Assembly: GCF_001523745.2 (NCBI RefSeq)
Contig: NZ_CP013386.1
Coordinates: 1,798,001-1,862,000, forward strand
Origin: Burkholderia mayonis
Lineage (GTDB): Bacteria; Pseudomonadota; Gammaproteobacteria; Burkholderiales; Burkholderiaceae
DNA: 64,000 nucleotides
Reading direction: 5' to 3'
Within the stretch, counting starts at the first letter, position 1; the number at the start of each line of letters is the position of its first letter. Under the pieces are notes generated by a model that saw nothing but the letters and a program-made list of their open reading frames with translations, was not told where the DNA came from and searched no databases. Below, one piece after another: positions 36,545 to 46,059 of the stretch. A program made the position numbers and the translations under genes.

Positions 36545-37270
36545 ATGACGGTGTACTTCATCGGCGCGGGTCCGGGCGACCCCGAGCTGATCACGGTGAA
36601 GGGCCAGCGCCTCGTGCGCAGCTGCCCGGTGATCCTGTACGCGGGCTCGCTCGTGCCGGCCGCGGTGCTCGACGGCCATCGCGCCGAACAGGTCGTGAAC
36701 ACGGCGGAGCTCGATCTCGACGCGATCGTCGCGCTGCTCGCGCACGCGCACGCGAAAGGGCAGGACGTCGCGCGCGTGCATTCCGGCGACCCGTCGCTGT
36801 ACGGCGCGATCGGCGAGCAGATCCGCCGGCTCGTCGCACTCGGGATTCCTTACGAGATCGTGCCCGGCGTGACCGCGGCGGCCGCGTGCGCGGCGGCGCT
36901 CGGCGTCGAGCTGACGCTGCCGGGCGTCGCGCAGACCGTGATCCTCACGCGCTACGCGGGCAAGACGACGATGCCCGAAGGCGAGACGCTGACGAGCCTC
37001 GCCGCGCACCGCGCGACGCTCGCGATCCATCTCGGCGTGCGGCATCTCGCGCGGATCGTCGACGATGTGCTGCCGCATTACGGCGCCGATTGCCCGATCG
37101 CGGTGATCTACCGCGCGAGCTGGCCCGACGAGGCGCGCGTGACGGGCACGCTCGCCGATATCGTCGACAAGGTCGCCGGCACGTCGATCGAGCGCACCGC
37201 GCTGATCCTGATCGGGCGCGTGCTCGACGCGGAGGGCTTCGACGAGTCGACGCTCTACGCGAAAGGGTGA
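36545..37270 (+). CDS. cobM: Precorrin-4 C11-methyltransferase
   Basis: A 241-residue SAM-dependent methylase that adds the C11 methyl group. It shows the tetrapyrrole methylase signature at the start (VYFIGAGPGDPELITVKG), VHSGDPSLYGAIGEQ, VPGVTAAAACAAALG and the C-terminal LILIGRVL. ATG 36545 gives the usual family N-terminus. Separation from cobK by a repeat-rich gap leaves open whether it is cotranscribed or has its own promoter. Confidence 0.95.
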   Translation: MTVYFIGAGPGDPELITVKGQRLVRSCPVILYAGSLVPAAVLDGHRAEQVVNTAELDLDAIVALLAHAHAKGQDVARVHSGDPSLYGAIGEQIRRLVALGIPYEIVPGVTAAAACAAALGVELTLPGVAQTVILTRYAGKTTMPEGETLTSLAAHRATLAIHLGVRHLARIVDDVLPHYGADCPIAVIYRASWPDEARVTGTLADIVDKVAGTSIERTALILIGRVLDAEGFDESTLYAKG

Positions 37271-37571
37271 AGGTCGCTTCGGTCGATGCGTGCCGGCGTA
37301 TGCGTCGATGCGGGTGCGTCGCGGACGCGTGCGAACGGCGAAGGGATTGGAGGTTTCTCCAGCGGCGTGCATGCGCGGGCGGGCGCGTCGATGTCGGTGT
37401 CCGACATTCGAGGAGCGTTGGACGGAGCGTCGGCGGAGCGGGGCGATGCGCGGCGCCTTCCGTCGATCCATGCCGCCGCCCGCCTCCGCACTTCACGTCC
37501 GACGCGGATGCTCCGCGCCGCTCGCGCCCGCCTGAGCGGCGCTTCGTCGTCGATGCGTCCGAACGGTCGCG
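37271..37571. other. Convergent gap between cobM and the GHL10 gene
   Basis: About 300 bases, GC-rich, with no recognisable gene. The two flanking genes converge, so transcription should end here, but no hairpin with a T-run stood out by eye. Confidence 0.4.
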
Positions 37572-39137
37572 TCAGTGCGTCGCCGCAGCCGGCGTGACGA
37601 TGTCGATCGGCTCGCTTTCGTTCGACAGACGATCGAGCGCGGTGACCGCATAACGGTATTCGCGATCGGCGCGCGCGGTGATGTCGACATAATCGGTTCC
37701 CCGAACCGTCGCGAGCAAATGGCGCGCGTCGTGGTCGGCGCACATGTCGTGCCGTCCCGGCTCGTGGCGATAGATCGCGTAGGACGTCGAGCCGTTCGAG
37801 CGCGGCTTCCAACGGAGCCGCACGCCGTCGGGCGTCCGCTCCGCGCGGAGATCCTTCGCGGGCGGCGACGAAGACGCGCCGATCGCGCGCATCGCCGGCA
37901 CGAGCGCGGGACGCGAATACCACGTGCGATTGACGAGCGTCGTCGCGCCGAGACGGTCCGCGCGCACGTCCTTCGCGGAAAAGTAGATGTCGCCCTTCAC
38001 CTCGGGGACGGTGCGATTGAACGCCAGGTGGTTGCTCAATTCGGCGGGATCCGACCAGCCCGGCGATTGATTCGACGTGCCGACCTTGTACGCCGCCTGC
38101 CCGATGTACAGGTGCACGTCGCTGCCGCGCGCCTCGTTCGCCCACCACGACACGACCTTGTCGTAATCGGCGGGCGCGAAGCCTTGCGCCCAGTACACTT
38201 GCGGGACGACGTAATCGATCCAGCGCTCGCGCAGCCATCGGCGTGTGTCCGCATACAGGTCGTCGTAGGTCTGCACGGCTGCCGAGGTCTGCGAGCCCTG
38301 CGGATCGGTCGCCGCATTGCGCCAGACCGCGAACGGCGAGATGCCGAATTTCACCCACGGCTTCGCGGCCTTGATGCGCCGCGCGAGCGCTTCGACGAGG
38401 CGGTCGACGTTGTCGCGCCGCCAGTCGGCGAGCGTCGCGAAGCCCGCGCCGTATTGCGCGTAGGCCGACGCATCGTCGAACGCCGCGCCTTTGACCGGAT
38501 ACGGATAGAAGTAGTCGTCGAGATGAACGCCGTCGACATCGTAGCGGCCGACCGCGTCCATGATCGCGTCGACGACGAACGCGCGCACGGCCGGGACGCC
38601 CGGGTTGTAGTACAGCTTGCCGCCGTAGCGGACGACCCAGTCCGGATGCTGGCGGGCCGGGTGCGTGGGAACGAGCGCGTCGATGCGGTCGTCCATCGCG
38701 ATGCGATACGGATTGAACCACGCATGCAGCTCGAGATTGCGCCGATGCGCTTCGGCCACGGCGAACGCGAGCGGATCGTAGCCGGGGTCGCCGCCTTGCG
38801 TGCCCGTCAGATACTTCGACCACGGCTCGAACGGCGACGGCCAGAATGCGTCCGCGGTCGGACGGATCTGCAGGATCACCGCGTTGCGGTTCATACGGAC
38901 CGCGTCGTCGAGCCACGCGCGCAGCTCGGCCTGCTGATCGGCGACGGCGAGGCCCGGGCGGGACGGCCAGTCGATGTTGATCACCGACGCGATCCACGTG
39001 CCGCGGAACTGCCGCTTCGGCATCGTCTCGTCCGGCCGGCACGCGACGTCGGACGCCGCGCCGGCCGGGGCCGCGAATGCGCCGGCGGACAGCACGAGCG
39101 CAGCCGCGACGAGATGACGGAGTCGAGTCGACATCAT
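37572..39137 (-). CDS. Secreted glycosyl-hydrolase-like protein (GHL10/DUF187 family)
   Basis: A 521-residue exported protein. The signal peptide is a hydrophobic run ending APAGAAS (about residue 28), followed by a TIM-barrel-like domain with FRGTWIASVINIDWPS, VHLDDYFYPYP and FGISPFAVWR, as in the COG1649 family. Acidic residues in HLDDYF would be the likely catalytic ones. The C-terminal 100 residues look like a fibronectin-type III fold (TSYAIYRHE, YRYAVTALDR). Its substrate is not evident. Three nearby ATGs (39143, 39137, 39134) are possible; 39137 has AAGGAA at the best spacing. Confidence 0.88.
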   Translation of the reverse strand: MMSTRLRHLVAAALVLSAGAFAAPAGAASDVACRPDETMPKRQFRGTWIASVINIDWPSRPGLAVADQQAELRAWLDDAVRMNRNAVILQIRPTADAFWPSPFEPWSKYLTGTQGGDPGYDPLAFAVAEAHRRNLELHAWFNPYRIAMDDRIDALVPTHPARQHPDWVVRYGGKLYYNPGVPAVRAFVVDAIMDAVGRYDVDGVHLDDYFYPYPVKGAAFDDASAYAQYGAGFATLADWRRDNVDRLVEALARRIKAAKPWVKFGISPFAVWRNAATDPQGSQTSAAVQTYDDLYADTRRWLRERWIDYVVPQVYWAQGFAPADYDKVVSWWANEARGSDVHLYIGQAAYKVGTSNQSPGWSDPAELSNHLAFNRTVPEVKGDIYFSAKDVRADRLGATTLVNRTWYSRPALVPAMRAIGASSSPPAKDLRAERTPDGVRLRWKPRSNGSTSYAIYRHEPGRHDMCADHDARHLLATVRGTDYVDITARADREYRYAVTALDRLSNESEPIDIVTPAAATH

Positions 39138-39452
39138 GGGCATTTCCTTGGCCGGTTCGGTTCGAGAGGGGCATGAAGTTCGATAGGGACCGTCACGCAC
39201 CGGACGAGTTCCGGATCGGACCAGGGGGCGGTGCGCATGGGCGATACGCCGATGTGCGAAGGTTTGCTCGCGAAATGCGGCGCGTGGAGGAAAACGCGCT
39301 TCGCAGTGGATTCCGGGATCGCGCCTCGCAAGCGTCAGCTGGCTCGCGATCCGACGACGCGAGAACGTGCCGTCTGACGCGACAAGTTCGCATCGACGCA
39401 TGTCGCCAGAGTAGTTCACGGAAGTGAGGGACGGATGCAATACGAGACGCGG
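39138..39452. other. Intergenic region between two minus-strand genes
   Basis: About 315 bases upstream of the GHL10 gene, where its promoter should lie. No convincing hexamer pair, hairpin or short gene was found. Confidence 0.35.
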
Positions 39453-40157
39453 CTACGACCGCGCGGGAATGTTCAACCCGCGCGCGACCGCGGGCCGCGC
39501 GAGAAACGCGTCGAGCGCGCGCGCGACGTTCGGATAGCGGTCGAACTCGACGAGCTCGCGCGCCTCATAGAAACCGATCAGGTTGCGCACCCACGGGAAG
39601 GTCGCGATGTCGGCGATCGTATAGGCGTCGCCCATGATCCACTGACGGTCCGCGAGGCGGCCGTCGAGCACCGCGAGCAGGCGCTTCGCCTCGCCGACGT
39701 AGCGGTCGCGCGGACGCTTGTCCTCGTACTCGCGGCCCGCGAACTTGTGGAAGAAGCCGAGCTGGCCGAACATCGGCCCGATGCCGCCCATCTGGAACAT
39801 CAGCCACTGGATCGTCTCGTAGCGGCGCGCGGGATCGGCCGGAATGAACTGACCGGTCTTGTCGGCGAGATAGAGCAGGATCGCGCCCGATTCGAACAGC
39901 GCGAGCGGCCGGCCGCCCGGGCCGTGCGGATCGATGATCGCCGGAATCTTGTTGTTCGGGTTCAGCGACAGGAACTCGGGCGACATCTGGTCGTTCGTGT
40001 CGAAGCGCACGACGTGCGGCTCGTACGGCAGCCCTGTTTCCTCCAGCAGGATCGACACCTTGACGCCGTTCGGCGTCGGCAGCGAATAGAGCTGGATGCG
40101 GTCCGGATGCTGCGCGGGCCATTTCTTCGTGATCGGGAACTCGGAGAGATCGGACAT
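39453..40157 (-). CDS. Glutathione S-transferase (YghU/YfcG-like)
   Basis: A 234-residue cytoplasmic protein with a thioredoxin-like N-terminal domain (LYSLPTPNGVKVSILLEE, NPNNKIPAI) and an all-helical C-terminal domain (YTIADIATFPW). The TPNGxKV motif in place of a catalytic Ser/Cys is typical of the Nu-class enzymes YghU and YfcG, which act as glutathione-dependent disulfide reductases. The ATG at 40157 gives the family N-terminus MSDLSEFPI; the upstream frame has an arginine-rich extension unlike the family. Its own ribosome site is weak. Confidence 0.9.
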   Translation of the reverse strand: MSDLSEFPITKKWPAQHPDRIQLYSLPTPNGVKVSILLEETGLPYEPHVVRFDTNDQMSPEFLSLNPNNKIPAIIDPHGPGGRPLALFESGAILLYLADKTGQFIPADPARRYETIQWLMFQMGGIGPMFGQLGFFHKFAGREYEDKRPRDRYVGEAKRLLAVLDGRLADRQWIMGDAYTIADIATFPWVRNLIGFYEARELVEFDRYPNVARALDAFLARPAVARGLNIPARS

Positions 40158-40328
40158 GGATAGGCTCGGTCGTTGAAGCGAGAAGAAAGCGCGACGCGCT
40201 CGCCCGCAGGCGCGGGCGGGCGGCGCGGTCCGCACAATGTAGCCGATCCCGCGCATTGTTGCCGGCGGCGGCGCGAAATCGCGCGATTTCGTTCGAGACG
40301 TCGCCGGCGGCCGCCGCGCGCGGCGGCG

Positions 40329-41249
40329 TCAGCGCCGTCCTTCAGCCGCCGCGTGCTCGCGCAGCACCGAGATGAATGCGCGCAGCTTCGGCGGCACGTG
40401 CTTGCGGTTCGCGTAGTAGAGCCACATCGGCGGCAGCGTCCGGCACGCGCCCGGCAGCACTTCGCGCAGCGTGCCGCGGCGCAGGTCGTCCTCGATCCGT
40501 TCGCGCATGAACACAAACGCGATGCCCGCGCCCGCGCGCGCGGCGTCGATCACCGCGCCCGTGTCGGTGCTGACGAAGCGGCCCGCGACGTCGAGATCGA
40601 CGTCGCGGCGGCCGTCGCGCAGCGGCCACTTGTGCAGACGGCCGCTCTTCGGGAAGCGGAAACGGACGCACATGTGCCGCGCGAGGTCGGCGACCTTCGC
40701 CGGCGTGCCGTGCTGCGCGAGATAGCCGGGCGTCGCGACGAGCGCGCACGCGAGCGCGGGCGCGATCTTCACGCCGACCATCCCGGGCTGCAGCCGGTCG
40801 GCGAGGCGTATCCCGGCGTCGAGCCGCTCCTTGACGATGTCGACGAGATGATCCTCGTAGCGAATCTCGACGCCCACTTTCGGGTAGCGGCGGAAGAATT
40901 CGGCGAGCACGTCGGCCGTGACGACCGATTTCGCGAGATGCAGCGCGCTGATTCGCAGCAGGCCTTCAGGCTCGTCGTGCGCGTCGTTCAGCGCGTCGCG
41001 CGCGTCGACGACCTGCCGGTACGGCAGCGCCGTCGCGTCGTGATAGCGCTGGCCGGCTTCCGTCAGGCTTACGCCGCGCGTGCTGCGGCTGAACAGTTTG
41101 ACTTTCAGCTCGCTTTCGAGCTGCCCGATCGCGAGGCTCACGGCGGCGGGCGTCAAGCCGAGCGCCGCCGCCGCGCGCGTGAAGTTGCCGTGCGTGACGA
41201 CGCTGATGAACACATGCAGGCCGCCGAGTGGATCGTGTCGCAGAGTCAT
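40329..41249 (-). CDS. LysR-family transcriptional regulator
   Basis: A 306-residue regulator. The N-terminal winged helix-turn-helix reads FTRAAAALGLTPAAVS and LFSRSTRGVSLTEAG, and the C-terminal part has the periplasmic-binding-protein-like effector fold. It is divergent from the glcG-like gene with a 95-bp shared gap, the usual arrangement for a LysR regulator and its target. Its effector is not indicated. The start MTLRHD at 41249 lacks an obvious ribosome site. Confidence 0.92.
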   Translation of the reverse strand: MTLRHDPLGGLHVFISVVTHGNFTRAAAALGLTPAAVSLAIGQLESELKVKLFSRSTRGVSLTEAGQRYHDATALPYRQVVDARDALNDAHDEPEGLLRISALHLAKSVVTADVLAEFFRRYPKVGVEIRYEDHLVDIVKERLDAGIRLADRLQPGMVGVKIAPALACALVATPGYLAQHGTPAKVADLARHMCVRFRFPKSGRLHKWPLRDGRRDVDLDVAGRFVSTDTGAVIDAARAGAGIAFVFMRERIEDDLRRGTLREVLPGACRTLPPMWLYYANRKHVPPKLRAFISVLREHAAAEGRR

Positions 41250-41344
41250 TAGAAAAACTTGAAACGTTTGTGAGCGGAATACCGATTCTCTCAGATACCG
41301 TCAATCTCTACACTGGCTCGCAGTCGAACCGAAAGGAGCCGCCG
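41250..41344. promoter_or_regulatory. Divergent LysR / glcG-like control region
   Basis: The 95 bases are AT-richer than the flanks. For the plus strand, TACACT at about 41309 is a fair -10. AAACTTGAAACGTTTG just upstream is partly palindromic and could belong to a LysR binding site. This is a reading by eye only. Confidence 0.4.
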
Positions 41345-41794
41345 ATGTCCATCGAACTCACGCTTGAACGCGCGCAGCGCATCGTCGACGCAGGCGTCGC
41401 GAACGCCACGCGTCTGCACGCCGCGGGCGTCGCGGTCGCGATCGCCGTCGTCGACGCGGGCGCGCATCTCGTCGCGTTCGCGCGGATGGACGACGCGTTC
41501 ATCGGCGCGATCGACCTCGCGACGCGCAAGGCGGGCACGTCCGCGCGCTTCCGGGCGCCGAGCGCGTCGCTCGGCGCGCTGTCGGCGGGCGACGGGCCGA
41601 TCCGGACGATCGAGCACAGCAACGGCGGGCTCGTCACGTTCGGCGGCGGCCTGCCGCTCGTCGACGCGCACGGACGCTGCGTGGGCGCGGTCGGCGTGTC
41701 GGGCGGCACGGTCGACGACGACGAAGCCATCGCCCGGGCGTGCATCGACGCTTTCGCAACCCTTCTGAACGTAGGACAAGGAGCAAGGACATGA
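41345..41794 (+). CDS. GlcG/HbpS-like protein (DUF336)
   Basis: A 149-residue single-domain protein of the GlcG/HbpS family, with ITL-type start (SIELTLERAQRIVDAG), AIAVVDAGAHLVAFARMD, and a glycine-rich GGLVTFGGGLPL followed by VGAVGVSGG. Members bind haem or small ligands or have no known function. The ATG follows AAAGGAGCC. The stop overlaps the SDR start (ATGA), so the two are coupled and probably controlled by the divergent LysR protein. Confidence 0.88.
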   Translation: MSIELTLERAQRIVDAGVANATRLHAAGVAVAIAVVDAGAHLVAFARMDDAFIGAIDLATRKAGTSARFRAPSASLGALSAGDGPIRTIEHSNGGLVTFGGGLPLVDAHGRCVGAVGVSGGTVDDDEAIARACIDAFATLLNVGQGART

Positions 41795-42585
41795 CACAGA
41801 AACGCATTCTGGTGACGGGCGCAGGCTCGGGATTCGGCCGCGAAGTCGCGCTGCGGCTTGCCGCGAAGGGCCATCACGTGATCGCGGGCGTGCAGATCGT
41901 CCCGCAGATCACCGAGCTGAACGCCGAGGCCGCGCGGCGCGGCGTCGAGCTCGACGCCGCGAAGCTCGACGTCACGTCGGCGCGCGACCGCGCCCAGGCC
42001 GCGCATTGGGACGTCGACGTGCTGCTGAACAACGCCGGCGTGGGCGAGGCGGGCGCACTCGTCGATCTGCCCGTCGACATCGTCCGCGAGTTGTTCGAGA
42101 CCAACGTGTTCGGGCCGCTCGAGCTGACGCAGCAGGTCGCGCGCGGGATGATCGCGCGCGGGCGCGGCAAGATCGTGTTCGTGTCGTCGATCGCCGGGCT
42201 CATCACGGGCGCTTACACGGGCGCGTATTGCGCGTCGAAGCACGCAGTCGAAGCGGTCGCCGAGGCGATGCACGCGGAGCTCGCAGCGCACGGAATCCGG
42301 ATCGCGGTCGTCAATCCCGGGCCGTACAGCACGGGCTTCAACGATCGGATGATGGAGACGCCGCGCCGCTGGCTCGATCCGTCGCACGACTTGGCGACGC
42401 CCGCGAAGCTCACGTTCCCGTTCGAGCAGTTCGATCCGGAGGAGATGATCGAGAAGATGGTCGAAGTAACCGAAAGCGACGACGGGCTGTTCCGGAACCT
42501 GCTGCCCGCCGCGTTCGAGCAGTTCGTGCGCGACGAGCAGACGCACGCGTGGACGCGCCGCCAGAACGACGACGGTCAGGCGTGA
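41791..42585 (+). CDS. Short-chain dehydrogenase/reductase
   Basis: A 264-residue NAD(P)-dependent oxidoreductase of the classical SDR family. It has the cofactor motif TGAGSGFG, NNAG (about residue 84), VSSIAG and the catalytic YxxxK (YCASK, about residue 147). The substrate is unknown. It is translationally coupled to the GlcG-like gene (ATGA) and has AAGGAGCAAGGAC just upstream. It converges on arcC across a hairpin-rich gap. Confidence 0.92.
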   Translation: MTQKRILVTGAGSGFGREVALRLAAKGHHVIAGVQIVPQITELNAEAARRGVELDAAKLDVTSARDRAQAAHWDVDVLLNNAGVGEAGALVDLPVDIVRELFETNVFGPLELTQQVARGMIARGRGKIVFVSSIAGLITGAYTGAYCASKHAVEAVAEAMHAELAAHGIRIAVVNPGPYSTGFNDRMMETPRRWLDPSHDLATPAKLTFPFEQFDPEEMIEKMVEVTESDDGLFRNLLPAAFEQFVRDEQTHAWTRRQNDDGQA

Positions 42586-42591
42586 GCGCCC

Positions 42592-42633
42592 GGCGGGCGG
42601 GGCCGGCGCCGGGCGGCGCGGGCCCCGCCCGCC
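42592..42633. terminator. 13-bp GC stem-loop after the SDR gene
   Basis: Bases 42592-42604 (GGCGGGCGGGGCC) are perfectly complementary to 42621-42633, with a 16-base loop, seven bases after the SDR stop. No T-run follows. It lies between convergent genes and could serve both directions. Confidence 0.6.
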
Positions 42634-42678
42634 GCCGATGGTGCGCGGCTTTCTGCACGCCATGAAGGCAATCGCTTC

Positions 42679-42716
42679 GGCGGGCGAGCGGCTCGCCCGC
42701 CGGCGCTCGCGCCGGC
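42679..42716. terminator. Two consecutive stem-loops just downstream of arcC
   Basis: A 10-bp stem (42679-42688 with 42692-42701, loop CGG) is followed by an 8-bp stem (GCCGGCGC 42699-42706 with 42709-42716). They overlap slightly and so compete. Both are near the arcC stop on the minus strand. They are likely the 3' end signals of the arc operon. Confidence 0.55.
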
Positions 42717-42721
42717 TTCCG

Positions 42722-43660
42722 TTACTGCGGCTTCCGGTAGCGGATGCCGTCCACCTTCGTGCTGACGCGCGTGCCGGCCCGGCCTTCGGCGATCGCGACG
42801 ATGTCCGCCAGCGAGCCGATCACCGCGTCGCGCCCCGTCTGTCTCGCGAATTCCATCGCCGCCTGCACCTTCGGCCCCATCGAGCCGGCGGCGAAGCCGA
42901 GCCGTTCGAGCGCGTCCGGATGCGCGGCCGCGATCGCCGACTGCGTCGGCTTGCCCCAGTCGACGTACGCGCCGTCGACGTCGGTCGCGATCACGAGCAG
43001 GTCCGCATGCAGCTCGCGCGCAAGCAACGACGCGCACAGATCCTTGTCGATCACCGCTTCGACGCCCGCGAGCTTGCCGCTCGCTTCGTAGCGCGTCGGG
43101 ATGCCGCCGCCGCCCGCGCAGATCACGATCGTGCCTTTCTCGAGCAGCCACTTGATCGGACGGATCTCGAAGATGCGCCGCGGCCGCGGGCTCGGCACGA
43201 CGCGGCGGAACCTGTCGCCGTCGGGCGCGATGCGCCAGCCTTTTTCCCGCGCGAGCCGCTCGGCTTCGTCGCGCGAATAGATGGGGCCGATCGGCTTCGT
43301 CGGATGCTCGAACGCCGGATCGGCCGGATCGACCTCGACTTGCGTCAGGAGCGTCGCGAACGGCGCGTCGGGCGGCAGCAGATTGCCCATCTCCTGCTCG
43401 ATCAGATAGCCGATCATCCCTTCCGTCTGCGCGCCGAGCACGTCGAGCGGATAGGGCGCGACTTCGGGGTAGGCCGCGCCCTGCAGCGCGAGGAGCCCGA
43501 CCTGCGGCCCGTTGCCGTGCGCGATCACGAGCTCGTTGCCGGGCGCGATCTGCGCGATCTGCGCGACCGCGATCTTCACGTTTTGCCGCTGCTGGGCCTC
43601 GGTCATCGGCTGATTGCGCTGCAAGAGCGCGTTGCCGCCCAATGCGATGACGATACGCAT
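42722..43660 (-). CDS. arcC: Carbamate kinase
   Basis: A 312-residue kinase that makes ATP from carbamoyl phosphate, the last step of the arginine deiminase pathway. It begins with the amino-acid-kinase motif [12 protein letters not shown] and has [12 protein letters not shown] and [10 protein letters not shown], as expected. The ATG is preceded by AAGGAG. It is the promoter-distal gene of arcD-arcA-arcB-arcC; a 9-bp hairpin lies between it and arcB. Confidence 0.96.
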   Translation of the reverse strand: MRIVIALGGNALLQRNQPMTEAQQRQNVKIAVAQIAQIAPGNELVIAHGNGPQVGLLALQGAAYPEVAPYPLDVLGAQTEGMIGYLIEQEMGNLLPPDAPFATLLTQVEVDPADPAFEHPTKPIGPIYSRDEAERLAREKGWRIAPDGDRFRRVVPSPRPRRIFEIRPIKWLLEKGTIVICAGGGGIPTRYEASGKLAGVEAVIDKDLCASLLARELHADLLVIATDVDGAYVDWGKPTQSAIAAAHPDALERLGFAAGSMGPKVQAAMEFARQTGRDAVIGSLADIVAIAEGRAGTRVSTKVDGIRYRKPQ

Positions 43661-43681
43661 CGTGTTTCTCCTTGAAAGTGC

Positions 43682-43707
43682 GGACGGCGCGGCCTCGGGC
43701 GCCGTCC
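43682..43707 (-). other. Intercistronic hairpin between arcB and arcC
   Basis: GGACGGCGC at 43682-43690 pairs with GCGCCGTCC at 43699-43707 around an 8-base loop. It lies in the 64-bp gap in the middle of the operon, where it could lower arcC expression or protect the upstream message. Confidence 0.55.
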
Positions 43708-43724
43708 TGTTGCGCGCCGAATCG

Positions 43725-44735
43725 TCAGATGCCGCCGAGCGTCGACACGAGGACCGCCTTGATCGTATGCATGCGGTTTTCCGCCTGCTCGAACGCGATG
43801 CAGCGGGGCGATTCGAACACTTCGTCGGTGACTTCGATGCCGTCCTTCAAATTCGGATAGCGTTCGGCGATCGCTTGGCCGACCTTCGTCTCGCAGTTAT
43901 GGAACGCCGGCAGGCAGTGCATGAAGCGCGTGCGCGGGTTGCCCGTCGATTCGATCAGCTTGCGGTTCACCTGGTACGGCAGCAGCGCCTTGATCCGCTC
44001 GTCCCACGCGTCGACGGGCTCGCCCATCGACACCCATACATCGGTATGGATGAAGTCGACGCCCTTGACCGCCTCGCACGGATCTTCGGTCAGCATGATC
44101 CGCGCGCCGCTTTCGGCCGCGAACGCTTCGCACTGCGCGATGAAGTCCGCGGCGGGCCAGAGCGACTTCGGCGCGCCGATCCGCACGTCCATCCCGAGCT
44201 TCGCGCCGATCAGCAGCAGCGAATTGCCCATGTTGTTGCGCGCGTCGCCGAGATACGCGTAGCGGATGTCGTGCAGCGGCTTGTCGCTGTGCTCGCGCAT
44301 CGTCATCACGTCGGCGAGCATCTGCGTCGGGTGGTACTCGTCGGTGAGCCCGTTGAAGACGGGCACGCCCGCATGGTGCGCGAGCGCCTCGACGATCTCC
44401 TGGCTGAAGCCGCGGTACTCGATCGCGTCGTACATCCGGCCGAGCACGCGCGCCGTGTCCTTCATGCTTTCCTTGTGGCCGATCTGCGACGACGTCGGAT
44501 CGATGTACGTGACGTTCGCGCCCTGGTCGTACGCAGCGACTTCGAACGCGCAGCGCGTGCGGGTCGACGTCTTTTCGAAGATGAGCGCGATGTTCTTGCG
44601 CAGCAGGCGCGGCTGCTCGGTGCCGCTGTACTTCGCGCGCTTCAGGTCGCGCGCGAGGTCGAGCAGATAGCGCAGCTCGCGCGCGTTGTGGTGCATCAGG
44701 CTCAGCAGATTGCGGTTGTGCAGGTTGAAGCTCAT
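43725..44735 (-). CDS. arcB: Ornithine carbamoyltransferase, catabolic
   Basis: A 336-residue enzyme that splits citrulline with phosphate into ornithine and carbamoyl phosphate. It has the carbamoyl-phosphate motif STRTRCAFE (about residue 56), [12 protein letters not shown], and FMHCLPAFH, all OTC signatures. The length and its place between arcA and arcC argue for the catabolic form rather than ArgF. The ATG follows GGAGAAACCAG. Confidence 0.96.
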   Translation of the reverse strand: MSFNLHNRNLLSLMHHNARELRYLLDLARDLKRAKYSGTEQPRLLRKNIALIFEKTSTRTRCAFEVAAYDQGANVTYIDPTSSQIGHKESMKDTARVLGRMYDAIEYRGFSQEIVEALAHHAGVPVFNGLTDEYHPTQMLADVMTMREHSDKPLHDIRYAYLGDARNNMGNSLLLIGAKLGMDVRIGAPKSLWPAADFIAQCEAFAAESGARIMLTEDPCEAVKGVDFIHTDVWVSMGEPVDAWDERIKALLPYQVNRKLIESTGNPRTRFMHCLPAFHNCETKVGQAIAERYPNLKDGIEVTDEVFESPRCIAFEQAENRMHTIKAVLVSTLGGI

Positions 44736-44785
44736 CTGGTTTCTCCGTAGGTTGTCGGGGTGGCGGCGCCGCGCCGATCGGGGCC

Positions 44786-46042
44786 TCAGTAGTCGACGGG
44801 ATCGCGCAGGACCGGGCAGGTCATGCAGTGGCCGCCGCCGCGGCCGCGCCCGAGCTCGCTCGAGCCGATCGTGATCACCTCGACACCCGCCTTGCGCAGC
44901 AGCGTGTTCGTGTACGTGTTGCGGTCGTAGCCGACCACGACGCCCGGCTCGATGCAGACCATGTTGTTGCCGTCGTCCCATTGCTCGCGCTCGGCCGCGA
45001 AATCGTTGCCGCCCGTCTCGACGACGCGCAGCGACTTGAGCCCGAGCGCCTGCGCGACGACGTCGACGAACGGCTTGTCTTCGCGTTCGATGTCGATGCC
45101 GTAGCGCGCGTCGCCGCCCGGGCGCAGCGAGAACGGGACGATCCGGTTCACGACTTCGGGGAAGATCGTCACGAGATCGCGGTCGCAGAAGCTGAACACG
45201 GTGTCGAGGTGCATCGACGCGCGCGCGTTCGGCAGGCCGGCGACGATCACGCGCTCGGCCGCGCCCTTCGCGAACAGCGACTGCGCGAGCTGGCCGATCG
45301 CCTGGCGCGACGTGCGCTCGCCCATCCCGACGAGCACGACGCCGCGGCCGATCGGCATCACGTCGCCGCCTTCGAGCGTCGCCATCCCGTGATCCCGGTC
45401 GGGATCGCCGTACCAGATGTCGAATTTCGCGTCGGCGAACTGCGGATGGAACTTGTAGATCGCCGTGACGAGGAGCGTCTCCTGCCGGCGCGCGGGCCAA
45501 TGCATCGGATTCAGCGTGACGCCGCCGTAAATCCAGCACGACGTGTCGCGGGTGAACATCATGTTCGGCAGCGGCGGCAGCACGAACGACGACTGACCGA
45601 GATAGTCGCGAAAAAGCGTGAGCACTTTCGAGCGCTCGCCGCCCGCGATCTCGCTCGCGGCGACGCCGCCGATCAGGAATTCGGCGAGCGTGCGCGGCTC
45701 GAGGCTTTCGAGCCACGCGCGCACTTCGTCGACGAGGCCGACGCCGACGTTGTCGGGCGTGACCTTCCGGTCGAGGATCCACTTGAGCGCGACGGGATTC
45801 TTGACGGTCTCGGTCAGCAGGTTGTGCATCTCGAACACTTCGACGCCGCGCTCGCGCATCTTCGACACGAAGTCGAAGTGGTCGCGCTTCGCCTGGTTCA
45901 CCCACATCACGTCGTCGAACAGCAGCGCGTCGCAATTGCTCGGCGTGAGACGCTGATGCGCGAGCCCCGGCGAGCAGACGAGCACCTTTCGCAGCTTGCC
46001 GACTTCGGAGTGGACTCCGACTTGAGGGATGGCGTTGGTCAT
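44786..46042 (-). CDS. arcA: Arginine deiminase
   Basis: A 418-residue enzyme that converts arginine to citrulline and ammonia. It has the guanidino-group modifying fold with the catalytic aspartate segment [28 protein letters not shown] and the C-terminal nucleophile cysteine in GGGHCMTCP. The ATG at 46042 follows GAGGTAACCAAC; a start seven codons upstream lacks this spacing. Confidence 0.97.
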   Translation of the reverse strand: MTNAIPQVGVHSEVGKLRKVLVCSPGLAHQRLTPSNCDALLFDDVMWVNQAKRDHFDFVSKMRERGVEVFEMHNLLTETVKNPVALKWILDRKVTPDNVGVGLVDEVRAWLESLEPRTLAEFLIGGVAASEIAGGERSKVLTLFRDYLGQSSFVLPPLPNMMFTRDTSCWIYGGVTLNPMHWPARRQETLLVTAIYKFHPQFADAKFDIWYGDPDRDHGMATLEGGDVMPIGRGVVLVGMGERTSRQAIGQLAQSLFAKGAAERVIVAGLPNARASMHLDTVFSFCDRDLVTIFPEVVNRIVPFSLRPGGDARYGIDIEREDKPFVDVVAQALGLKSLRVVETGGNDFAAEREQWDDGNNMVCIEPGVVVGYDRNTYTNTLLRKAGVEVITIGSSELGRGRGGGHCMTCPVLRDPVDY

Positions 46043-46059
46043 GTTGGTTACCTCTTCGA

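Noticed and set aside
37575..39176. A 533-codon plus-strand frame opposite the GHL10 gene
   Set aside because: It is the mirror of a gene with a clear signal peptide and family motifs; its own composition is not protein-like.
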